Of a stretch of 64,000 nt of DNA, positions 50,615-57,728 are shown piece by piece. The position numbers and the translations under genes are program-made. The notes beneath the pieces are model-generated. The model was not told the DNA's origin. It saw only the letters and a program-made list of their open reading frames with translations, and did not search any database. This DNA is from DASYPP01 sp036006525 (GTDB taxonomy: Bacteria; Gemmatimonadota; Gemmatimonadetes; Gemmatimonadales; GWC2-71-9), in the NCBI GenBank assembly GCA_036006525.1, contig DASYPP010000004.1:62001-126000 (forward strand), read 5' to 3'. Every line of letters begins with the position of its first letter. Positions within the stretch are counted from its first letter, which is position 1.

Positions 50615-51952
50615 CTACCTGGCGAACACGACGACGCTTTCATCTCCGGACCTGCCTACCGCCGCCACGCCGAACAGGTAGTTGTCGATGTTGATGCCCT
50701 GGAGTTCAATCGTGGTCACGTTACCCACGTCCCTCGAGTAGCGCCACGCAGACTCCGTGGTCTCCCGCCAGTACACCCGGTACCCGGCCAGGCCGGGCGA
50801 GGAGACCGGCGCCCAGCGAACCGTCGTATTCGGGGTCACCGCTCCCCGGATGGTCACCGAATCGGGAGGTGGCGGGGCCCAGGCCAGCGCGGCGAGAGTC
50901 GCCGCGTTGGACGTGGTGACCCTCGCGATGTAGGGGAAGCTGATCTCTTCGACCACGTCGCCGTATTCCACGCCGTTCTCGCTCCGCACGTTCTGGTGCT
51001 GTCGGTTGTAGTTCTCGTTCATCACGGTGAACCGGACGGCCGGGAAGCCCAGCGCGTTGAAGGCCCGGTGGTCGCCGCCCCGGCCGAACCGGTCCTGGCG
51101 ATACACCAGCACCGCATCGCCTCCCCGGCCGTACCGTTCCGTGATCCGATCGACATAACGCGCCACCTGGCGCGACGGCCCATCCACCTCGCCTCCTGCC
51201 CGTAGCATGGCCCGGTGCTGATCGGCGGTTTCGGTCGAGGTCGCGGCCTCCGAGAAGACTCGGAACTCCCTGGTATTCCGCTCCCCGGTCATCCCGCGCG
51301 CATTGCCGATGATGTCGTTATTGAGCACCGCTTCGACCGTCCAGCCCGAGTCCCGTGCCAGCCGGGCCAGCTGGGCCCCGCCGAACAGGCCCTGTTCCTC
51401 GCCGGACAGCGCGGCCAGCACGATGGTTTTCTCGTAGGGGCCGTGGGCGGAGAGGACCCGGGCGGCTTCCAGCACCGCGGCGACTCCGCTGGCGTCGTCG
51501 GCCGCGCCGGGAGCGTCCGTGGTGGCATCGTTGGGGTCGCTGGCGCGGGAGTCGAGGTGCGCCGTCATGAGCACCACCCGCTCCGGATGCACGGTGCCCC
51601 TGAGGGTGGCCAGCACGTTCACGACCATCACGTCACGGCCGATTCGACTGGTATCGCGCCGTGCCATTTCGGCCTGGAATCGAACCGCCATGCAGCCGCC
51701 GCAGGCCGTCGCGATCCGGTCGAACTCGGCCTTGATCCAGCGCCGCGCGGCGCCGATGCCCCGGGTGGAAGAGATCGTGTCGGAGAGGGTGTGCCGGGTT
51801 CCAAACCCGACCAGCGTGCCAAGATCGTGCTCGATGCGCCCGGTGGAGATCTCCCGAACGATCCGCTCGATCCGGGGATCCCGGGGTAACTGCTGCGCCG
51901 GGAGCTGGGCGCCGAATATCCAGCAGGCAGAAAGTGCCAGAGCGATGCGCAT
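50615..51952 (-). CDS. secreted M28 metallopeptidase with C-terminal Fn3-like domain
   Basis: A 445-residue exported aminopeptidase-type enzyme with signal peptide MRIALALSACWIFGAQLPAQ. Zinc and catalytic residues are in order: TAHLDSR (His), GAADDASGVAA (bridging Asp), LSGEEQGLFGG (catalytic Glu-Glu), NNDIIGN (Asp) and GGDHRAFNALGFPAVRF (His). A fibronectin-III-like tail (about 355-445; YRVYWRETTESAWRYSRDVG) follows. It should release N-terminal amino acids in the periplasm or outside. Confidence 0.93.
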   Translation of the reverse strand: MRIALALSACWIFGAQLPAQQLPRDPRIERIVREISTGRIEHDLGTLVGFGTRHTLSDTISSTRGIGAARRWIKAEFDRIATACGGCMAVRFQAEMARRDTSRIGRDVMVVNVLATLRGTVHPERVVLMTAHLDSRASDPNDATTDAPGAADDASGVAAVLEAARVLSAHGPYEKTIVLAALSGEEQGLFGGAQLARLARDSGWTVEAVLNNDIIGNARGMTGERNTREFRVFSEAATSTETADQHRAMLRAGGEVDGPSRQVARYVDRITERYGRGGDAVLVYRQDRFGRGGDHRAFNALGFPAVRFTVMNENYNRQHQNVRSENGVEYGDVVEEISFPYIARVTTSNAATLAALAWAPPPPDSVTIRGAVTPNTTVRWAPVSSPGLAGYRVYWRETTESAWRYSRDVGNVTTIELQGINIDNYLFGVAAVGRSGDESVVVFAR

Positions 51953-51996
51953 GAAAGGACCTGTTGCGGCTGGGTGAGACCGAAACGCGGTGCCGA

Positions 51997-52470
51997 CTAG
52001 ATAATGGTAACTGTCAGGCTCACGGTGTTGGCGTAGGGCCCATTGGCTTGATTGCCTGCAGGGGTCACCGAGCCTCCGAGGAACAGCAGCAGGCGATTCC
52101 CGTAGAGCATCGTGTACGGCTTCATACTCTTCGGATTCTGGTTCTGGGACACCGCACCGGGGCCGGTCTCAATGAGTAACGCATCGTTGTTCTGGAAATT
52201 GATGGGCATCGTGGCGCCGGATGGACCAATCAGCACCGTCGGCAGGATGAAATCGAGTCGCAGCCGGGTCCCCAGCGCTGCCTGAATCTGGAACTCACCG
52301 CTCCTGACCGGGTCGCTGGGAGCGACGATATTCGTCACCCCGGGAATCACCGGGCCGAAGGCCAGATCCCGGAAACCGGTCACGATGAGCTGGGCCCGGG
52401 CCGGAGACGGCCAGCAGACCAGTGCGGCCGCCACCAGCGACGCGATAACCCAGCCCTTGAAGCATCTCAC
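51997..52470 (-). CDS. DUF4402-like fimbrial subunit (second subunit)
   Basis: A 157-residue protein with a signal peptide ending CWPSPARAQ. The segment TGFRDLAFGPVIPGVTNIVA carries the DUF4402 FG-V-PG signature. The strand-rich C-terminus ends ANTVSLTVTII, as expected for donor-strand-complemented pilins. The ATG overlaps the usher stop (ATGA). Position after chaperone and usher suggests a tip or minor subunit; the major one is probably at 56397-56897. Confidence 0.78.
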   Translation of the reverse strand: MRCFKGWVIASLVAAALVCWPSPARAQLIVTGFRDLAFGPVIPGVTNIVAPSDPVRSGEFQIQAALGTRLRLDFILPTVLIGPSGATMPINFQNNDALLIETGPGAVSQNQNPKSMKPYTMLYGNRLLLFLGGSVTPAGNQANGPYANTVSLTVTII

Positions 52471-55040
52471 GGTCTGTGACTCAGCCGGATTTCGAGACCG
52501 CTGACATTCTCGCCTTCGCGCGAGGTTCGCATGGTAAACCGTACCGGCGCCGCGTTCACGCCGAGCCGGGTGAGGACCGACTCCGCCACCGTGATGTCGT
52601 ATTCACCGGGCTTGACCCCCATCAGGTAGAAAGCGCCGTCCGAGAACGTGACCACCGCCTGGCGGGCACCGCTCCGCCGGTTGGTGACGAACAGAGTAAT
52701 GCCGCCCTGGCCGACCGGTCCGGCCGGGGTTTCCCGCAGGACCTGGCCCTCGATCACGCCCGCCGGGGCGATCGGCAGGTCGATCATCCGGAACTGGTTG
52801 GGCCCCAGCTCCACGCTGATCGCGCTGTAACTCGGCGTCCAGAGCGGCGAAGCCAGGCTCATGGAGTCTACCACCACCAGCACCGGCTCGTAGGGAAGCT
52901 GGTCCCATATCCGGTATTGACCCTGGGAATCCGTCACCGCGGTGATGTTGCCGACCCGGACCCGTACATCGGGCAGCAACTCCTCCCCGATATCCTTGAG
53001 GCCGTTGCCATTGGCATCGAGGAAGACATAGCCGGCCACGCCGGCCCGCTGCAGCGAGGGGCCCGCCGACAGGGCCACTTGGCGCCGCTCGGTATTATAC
53101 AGCACGGAGCCCTGCACGTAGTTCACCGCGTCGGTGCCGGTCGGGCCGCTCTGCACGGTAGAATAGGCGCGGATACTTTGCAGCGCCGTCGAGAAGACCA
53201 GAGTGAACATCGTGCCCATCCCCCGGCTCCAACCCAGCCCGGTCTCCACCCGGAGCCCGCTGCCGATGGGCCGCGCGAGGTAGGCCGATGCGGACACGAG
53301 ATCAAGGCTGCCGCGGGTCTCCAGCGTGGTCCGGGCGCTGACCTGGCTCATGAACCGCCCCAGGTTGGCCCGGGGGAGGATGAACGTGTTCACGCCCAGG
53401 AAGGTCTGGTCGGTGGTTGGGCCGGAGGTAATCGCGTTGCGCTGGAATCGGACCGACGGCAACACCCGGATTTCCGCGACCTGAAAGGACAGCGCGGCAC
53501 GGGCACTGGTGTTGTGCCCGTTGTCGTTTCGGACCAGGTCCAGGCTCCCGTCGAAGTACAGCGAGCCGAAGCGCGGGATGGGCCGGAAGAAGGCATCGGT
53601 GGTCCACTGCTCCCGCCGCCCGGCGGGCGTGAGGATCGGTGATACCACGTTCGGCGCGAAGTGATCGTACTCGGTGCTGATCCGGAAGTCGGTAGACGGC
53701 TCGTAGCTCAGCGCTTCCCGGAACACCGCGTTGGCCACGACGTCGACCTGGACCAGCCAGGAATTGGCGACTGCGCCGGCTAGCGAGAGGTAGGGATGAA
53801 ACAGGTCGGGGGCTTTGCGGCGCCAGAACTGGTCGACGCCGGCCTGCAGGGTCCAGCGCCGCGAGATGCCGTAACGCAGGTCCAGGTTGGCGCTGGACTG
53901 GCACGCGTTCACCCGGCACTGGCCTGCCGCGACACCGTACTCGAACTGGTTCCGGGGAAGGACGTTGCCCACGACCCGGTAGGTCTGGTTGAACTCGCGG
54001 ATCTCGCCGAACGGTCCGTACGCCACGAAGTCCACCGGGTTCTCACCGTACTGGACCGGCACGTCGATCGAGAACTGCCCCAGCCCGTCGGCCGAATCAA
54101 ACGCAACCAGCCGGCCGCCGCGGTACGCCTCGACCTGCCAGCCGGGTCCCAATCGTCCCGCGTAAGGCACGTCGCCGACCAGGGCCGGGCGCTGGAATGG
54201 GGAGTTGGAAATGGCAAACCCCCGGAGCGTACGGGGGCGCGGTCCGGTCGAGATTCCATCTCCCAGCCGAAGCTGCTTCACCCACTTCTCCTGCCGCCAG
54301 ACTCCGTTCCAGGAGAAATCACTGCGGGTTCCGCCGGCTCCAATCCTCGACTCGCTGGCTACTCCGAGTTCCAGGGAGCCGCCCAGTACGTCCATCCCCA
54401 GCGCAGTGGAGTACGCGCCGCCGTTGATCATGTCGCTGGTGGGCGAGAGGAGCGAATAATCGAGGACCAGGCCGCCCCAATGGCGCCGGTCGAGGGTGAG
54501 GGCCAGATCGGGACGCACGCCGCGTTCCGAAGCGGCCAGGGACGAGCGCGCGGCCTCACGGGCGATCCGGCGGCCGACGGGCAGGTGCTCGGGATCGGCG
54601 ATCGCGACGCTCAAGTCGGACCAGTCGACGATGAAGCGGATGTTGAGCAGGCTGCCGAGCAGGGCCACGCTGAAGAAGACTTCCCCGTCCCGGCTCAGGA
54701 CCGCGTTGGCCGGGATGCCTATGCGGTGATGGTTCAGCGTCAGGGAGTCGGCGGCTCCATCAATCCGAAGGTGGACTTCGCCGGGCTGGAGCACCGCGTC
54801 GACGACGCCGGCGCTCGGAAACGCAAAGTGGATTTCGGACAGGTCGAAGAAATCGCTGAGCGGAAGCAGGACGTCATCGTCCTGCCGGATGGCGTACACG
54901 GTCCGGCTGGCCAGCCTGCCCATCTCAAGTTGTACCAGGACCGGCTCCGGTCCGTCCTGGGCGTACCCGCGTCGAACCGACCCGGCCGCAAGGACCAGGA
55001 AGGCGATGAGCAGGGACGAACAGGGGACCCGGAAGGGCAT
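52467..55040 (-). CDS. outer-membrane usher-like assembly protein
   Basis: An 857-residue exported protein. After the signal peptide, an N-terminal periplasmic region (about 28-130) precedes a long beta-barrel. The plug-like stretch GPGWQVEAYRGGRLVAFDSA and NPVDFVAYGPFGEIREFNQT resembles usher proteins, which secrete and polymerise pilins. The C-terminal part has an SdrD-B-like domain (VAGYVFLDANGNGLKDIGEE, about residue 655) and a carboxypeptidase-like domain. It lies 12 bases after the chaperone-like gene. The SdrD-B insertion is unlike classical ushers. Confidence 0.72.
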   Translation of the reverse strand: MPFRVPCSSLLIAFLVLAAGSVRRGYAQDGPEPVLVQLEMGRLASRTVYAIRQDDDVLLPLSDFFDLSEIHFAFPSAGVVDAVLQPGEVHLRIDGAADSLTLNHHRIGIPANAVLSRDGEVFFSVALLGSLLNIRFIVDWSDLSVAIADPEHLPVGRRIAREAARSSLAASERGVRPDLALTLDRRHWGGLVLDYSLLSPTSDMINGGAYSTALGMDVLGGSLELGVASESRIGAGGTRSDFSWNGVWRQEKWVKQLRLGDGISTGPRPRTLRGFAISNSPFQRPALVGDVPYAGRLGPGWQVEAYRGGRLVAFDSADGLGQFSIDVPVQYGENPVDFVAYGPFGEIREFNQTYRVVGNVLPRNQFEYGVAAGQCRVNACQSSANLDLRYGISRRWTLQAGVDQFWRRKAPDLFHPYLSLAGAVANSWLVQVDVVANAVFREALSYEPSTDFRISTEYDHFAPNVVSPILTPAGRREQWTTDAFFRPIPRFGSLYFDGSLDLVRNDNGHNTSARAALSFQVAEIRVLPSVRFQRNAITSGPTTDQTFLGVNTFILPRANLGRFMSQVSARTTLETRGSLDLVSASAYLARPIGSGLRVETGLGWSRGMGTMFTLVFSTALQSIRAYSTVQSGPTGTDAVNYVQGSVLYNTERRQVALSAGPSLQRAGVAGYVFLDANGNGLKDIGEELLPDVRVRVGNITAVTDSQGQYRIWDQLPYEPVLVVVDSMSLASPLWTPSYSAISVELGPNQFRMIDLPIAPAGVIEGQVLRETPAGPVGQGGITLFVTNRRSGARQAVVTFSDGAFYLMGVKPGEYDITVAESVLTRLGVNAAPVRFTMRTSREGENVSGLEIRLSHRP

Positions 55041-55052
55041 AGGTTCAGGGCC

Positions 55053-55880
55053 TCACGGAAGGCGAACCTCGGCCGAATCGCGGACCAGGGCAGACTGGAG
55101 TACGATGGCCGACGTGAGGTCCTCGCGATCCGTCGCCAGTTCCAGCCGCAGGGAATACCGGCCGGCGGCGGGCCGGAGCAGGGGCATGCTCAACCGGGGA
55201 TCGATGTCGTAGTACACCGCGAGTGGCGACGAAAAGGTGCCGACCGTCTTGCCGGTCGAATCCACCAGCGATCCGCGCAACGTCCCGATAAATGCCGCCG
55301 ATCCCTGGCGCTCGAGGTGGGCCCGGATCTCGAGCGAATCGCCGACCAGGGCGGTCCGCACGTTGGAGATGGTTGCCGCGGTACTGAGCTGACCCTTGCG
55401 GTAGAAGACCGGCAGGATGGTGCGGACTTCGAGCGTCAGGCCCACCTGGATGCTGGTGGTATCGGAAACTCCAGTCACTGGCACGCTGCCACCCTTCGCG
55501 GTCACCACCAGCCGGGTCCAGTACTCGCCGTCCTTGAGGCCGGCCGGTGGATGTCCCAGCAGCCGCACGGTCTGCCGTTCCCTGGGCGCGAGCGTCAAGC
55601 GGCGGGGGAACGCATCGACCCAGCCGGTGGCGGAGGGCATGGTGGAATCGGGATGCTCCGGGGTGTAGAGCAGGAAATCGCCGACCGAGTCGGTCACCGG
55701 GTACCCGAACATGGTTCCGATGGTGACCTCGACCGGATCGTTGCCGGGATTGTAGACGGTCACCGAGCCGCTCCGGGTCCGGTGGTCCATTACCAGGTAA
55801 TGGGGCGCGACCAGGACTCCCTGGGCGGGGAGCAGGCGAGGAAGCAGCGTCAGACCGAGCAGAATTGCGAAGTGTCTCAT
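55053..55880 (-). CDS. periplasmic pilus-chaperone-like protein
   Basis: A 275-residue exported protein (MRHFAILLGLTLLPRLLPAQ). Two Ig-like beta domains fit a PapD-type chaperone: LVMDHRTRSGSVTVYNPGND in the first, with WVDAFPRRLTLAPRERQTVR as the donor-strand region, and a second domain from about residue 165. It would hold pilin subunits and hand them to the usher next door. The sigma-54 promoter 84-98 bases upstream should drive it. Confidence 0.72.
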   Translation of the reverse strand: MRHFAILLGLTLLPRLLPAQGVLVAPHYLVMDHRTRSGSVTVYNPGNDPVEVTIGTMFGYPVTDSVGDFLLYTPEHPDSTMPSATGWVDAFPRRLTLAPRERQTVRLLGHPPAGLKDGEYWTRLVVTAKGGSVPVTGVSDTTSIQVGLTLEVRTILPVFYRKGQLSTAATISNVRTALVGDSLEIRAHLERQGSAAFIGTLRGSLVDSTGKTVGTFSSPLAVYYDIDPRLSMPLLRPAAGRYSLRLELATDREDLTSAIVLQSALVRDSAEVRLP

Positions 55881-55963
55881 CAGCGGATCGTGCCAATCAG
55901 GGTGATGGTATTGGTGTCGTTGCCGGGGTCTGGGTCGGGGTCTGCCGGGATGCAGTGGATTGG

Positions 55964-55978
55964 GCAAGCGGTGTGCCA
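55964..55978 (-). promoter_or_regulatory. sigma-54 promoter of the chaperone-usher genes
   Basis: Minus-strand TGGCACACCGCTTGC matches the sigma-54 consensus TGGCAC-N5-TTGC exactly, with ten bases between GG (-24) and GC (-12). The start site would be near 55952, giving a leader of about 72 bases before the chaperone ATG at 55880. The same 19-base block (TTGGGCAAGCGGTRTGCCA on the plus strand) recurs before the pilin gene. Confidence 0.85.
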
Positions 55979-56353
55979 ATAGGACAACTATTTCACTACT
56001 GTCAGATTGTTATGCAGTTTTGGAATCTCATCGATCTCAAGTCATTGTCAGTCCTTGATCCTGGAGAGGCCTTCCAATTTGCGGACCACTGGGCATTCGG
56101 GCTTGGGTGGTGCCGCCGGATGATCGCATAACTCTTTGCTATGAGGCCAGTTAGTCGGCGGTCAATGAATGGTGTGAGATGCCGGGGTGAATCAGCGTCA
56201 GCACGCCGACAGCACGATGACATCGCCGGGTTCAAGCCCCAGCCGGTGTCCGGTCCCGGCGACTTGGTTTTTGGTGCCCAGGGACCGGAGATCCCGGCGG
56301 TTCAGGCAGCCTGCAATCCGCGGCATGGCTGGCGGGGTTTGGGGCAACAAGAA
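55979..56353. other. gene-free region upstream of the chaperone promoter
   Basis: About 375 bases between the sigma-54 promoter and the pilin terminator. It should contain the activator-binding sites. A short minus-strand frame (56325-56197, 42 codons, ending GLEPGDVIVLSAC) has coding-like wording but no ribosome site or known family; it may be a remnant. I see nothing else that can be named. Confidence 0.45.
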
Positions 56354-56379
56354 AGCGCCGGCGGGATTCCGCCGGCGCT
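56354..56379 (-). terminator. Rho-independent terminator of the pilin gene
   Basis: AGCGCCGGCGG (56354-56364) pairs perfectly with CCGCCGGCGCT (56369-56379), an 11-bp stem with a four-base loop. On the minus strand TTTCTTGTT follows. It lies 18 bases past the pilin stop, so the pilin is transcribed as its own unit. Confidence 0.9.
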
Positions 56380-56396
56380 CTCACTCCCTGATGACT

Positions 56397-56897
56397 TTAG
56401 TAGGTAACCGTCATCTGCACGGTGCCGTTGTAGGTACCGGCCACCTGGTTGGTCGCCGGAGTTACCGTGGCGCCGACAAAGACGAAGAGCGTGCCGGTGC
56501 CGCTGAAGGTCGAGTTCGTGGTCGCGGCCGACGGGGTGAAATTGGTACCACCGGCAGGCGCATTCACTGTGTTGTGATGACCGGTCCAGGTGCCGATCGG
56601 CAGGTTGTTGGCGCCGGAGGTCAGGTTCGCCGGCAACACGAAGCTGATAAGAACCGGAGTGCTGGCCTGGCCGGTCACGTCGAAGCGGCCGGCGGTCGCG
56701 GCGGCCACTGTGATCGTCTTGGCTACGCCCGGAAAGACGTTGCCGAAGGCGAGGTTGACAGCTCCGGTCACATTGATCGGCTGCTGAACGACAGCCGAAG
56801 CGGTAACGCTCCCCGTCTGGGACTGGGCATTGGCGTTGACGGTAACCAACATCGCCGCGGCGGCGAAACCCAGGACTACCTTCGAGATCGTACGCAT
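56397..56897 (-). CDS. DUF4402 major pilin-like protein
   Basis: A 166-residue secreted protein with signal peptide MRTISKVVLGFAAAAMLVTV ending NANAQ. VNLAFGNVFPGVAKTITVAA has the DUF4402 FG-V-PG signature, and the last strand YNGTVQMTVTY is typical of chaperone-usher pilins. GGAGTAGG six bases before the ATG supports the start at 56897. Own sigma-54 promoter and own terminator suggest high-level expression of the major subunit. Confidence 0.85.
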   Translation of the reverse strand: MRTISKVVLGFAAAAMLVTVNANAQSQTGSVTASAVVQQPINVTGAVNLAFGNVFPGVAKTITVAAATAGRFDVTGQASTPVLISFVLPANLTSGANNLPIGTWTGHHNTVNAPAGGTNFTPSAATTNSTFSGTGTLFVFVGATVTPATNQVAGTYNGTVQMTVTY

Positions 56898-56967
56898 TGA
56901 CCTACTCCGTTGAAAAAGGGTTGAGTGATAGCCTGGCGAACTCTTTCGCCGTCGGGGGAGGGGTTGG

Positions 56968-56982
56968 GCAAGCGGTATGCCA
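56968..56982 (-). promoter_or_regulatory. sigma-54 promoter of the pilin gene
   Basis: Minus-strand TGGCATACCGCTTGC differs from the chaperone promoter at one base and keeps GG-N10-GC. The start site would be near 56956, 59 bases before the ATG. Flanking bases (CCCAA) are also shared, so both units should respond to the same activator. Confidence 0.85.
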
Positions 56983-57253
56983 CAGCCGACCAGAATCTTC
57001 ACAACTGTATAGATATCATCCAATGGACGTCGAGGCAGGATAGCCTATCTACTTGCAGATACTTGAGTCACCACCCGACCCCTAAGTGTCATCATTCCAG
57101 ACAGCAAAAGCCCTTCTCTTGCATCCCTTGCCGATGGTGATAAGTTGATGGCCCGCATGTGCTTGGATACTTTCGCACCGGCGAGCACGGCTCCTGCTTT
57201 CATTCCCCATGGCGTGCGGCCTCCCCCGGTCGGCACGGGGGAAGGATTTCTCA
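56983..57253. other. divergent region between the pilin and the small secreted protein
   Basis: This gap should hold activator sites for the pilin promoter; GATAG-C-CTATC (57039-57049) is a perfect short palindrome at a suitable distance. Near the small gene, CCCCCG (57223-57228) pairs with CGGGGG (57236-57241), a hairpin whose 3' side runs into the ribosome site GGAAGGA (57240-57246). No clear promoter for the plus-strand gene: TGGCCC...TGC has nine, not ten, bases between GG and GC. Confidence 0.4.
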
Positions 57254-57553
57254 GTGAAACGGCTGGCACTAACTTCGTTCGCAATCGTGCTCTTTTTGAC
57301 ACTGGGCAGCACCAAGGCTCGGGCCCAGCATAGTGGCAGCATGCAAGCAACCGCCCAGGTCGTTGATACTCGAGTAGAATTTTCGGGCTTGGAATCAGCC
57401 CGGAACCTGGCCGCACGTTGGGCCCTCGATCCCACGCCGAGCGCCACCATCGCAACTCAGTACGCCAGGATTTCGCTGGTCCAAACCCTTCCATCAGCCG
57501 ATGCCCGTCCCGAGGCAGGGCTCGAGATTCGCGTGGACTACCTGAGGAATTAG
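57254..57553 (+). CDS. small secreted protein of the fimbrial region
   Basis: A 99-residue exported protein from GTG 57254, with GGAAGGA seven bases upstream. Signal peptide: MKRLALTSFAIVLFLTLGST then KARAQ. The mature 75 residues (HSGSMQATAQVVDTRVEFSG...) end in a strand, GLEIRVDYLRN, reminiscent of pilin last strands, but no DUF4402 signature is present. It may be a minor component of the fimbrial system; unrecognised. Confidence 0.65.
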   Translation: MKRLALTSFAIVLFLTLGSTKARAQHSGSMQATAQVVDTRVEFSGLESARNLAARWALDPTPSATIATQYARISLVQTLPSADARPEAGLEIRVDYLRN

Positions 57554-57613
57554 CAGCACCCTTCCGGCTTTTCCCCCTAACTCATCGCGCTTCGGCAACT
57601 TGGGCCCCGCAAG

Positions 57614-57628
57614 TGGCCCACGCTTTGC
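57614..57628 (+). promoter_or_regulatory. candidate sigma-54 promoter of the GGDEF/EAL gene
   Basis: TGGCCCACGCTTTGC keeps -24 GG and -12 GC ten bases apart and matches TGGCAC-N5-TTGC with one mismatch. The start site would be near 57640, about 90 bases before the ATG at 57729. Its presence next to two exact sites of the same class supports it. Confidence 0.65.
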
Positions 57629-57728
57629 TGTTCAATACCCCTCCGCCGCGAGCCATGTTCCGCGCGCGGTATCTCGTTTGGATACAACTACAAGCAGGAT
57701 CTCGCACGCTGCCTGGAGATAGAGATCG

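Noticed and set aside
56200..56260. tRNA-like TTC-loop (GGGTTCAAGCCC)
   Set aside because: No acceptor, D-arm or anticodon stem could be laid out around it, and one T-stem pair fails.
56197..56325. 42-codon minus-strand frame ending GLEPGDVIVLSAC
   Set aside because: Coding-like wording but no ribosome site, no family and a length that chance can give; left as a possible remnant only.
57121..57180. A fourth sigma-54 promoter (TGGCCCGCATGTGC) before the small secreted protein
   Set aside because: GG and GC are nine bases apart instead of ten, and this spacing is normally not tolerated.
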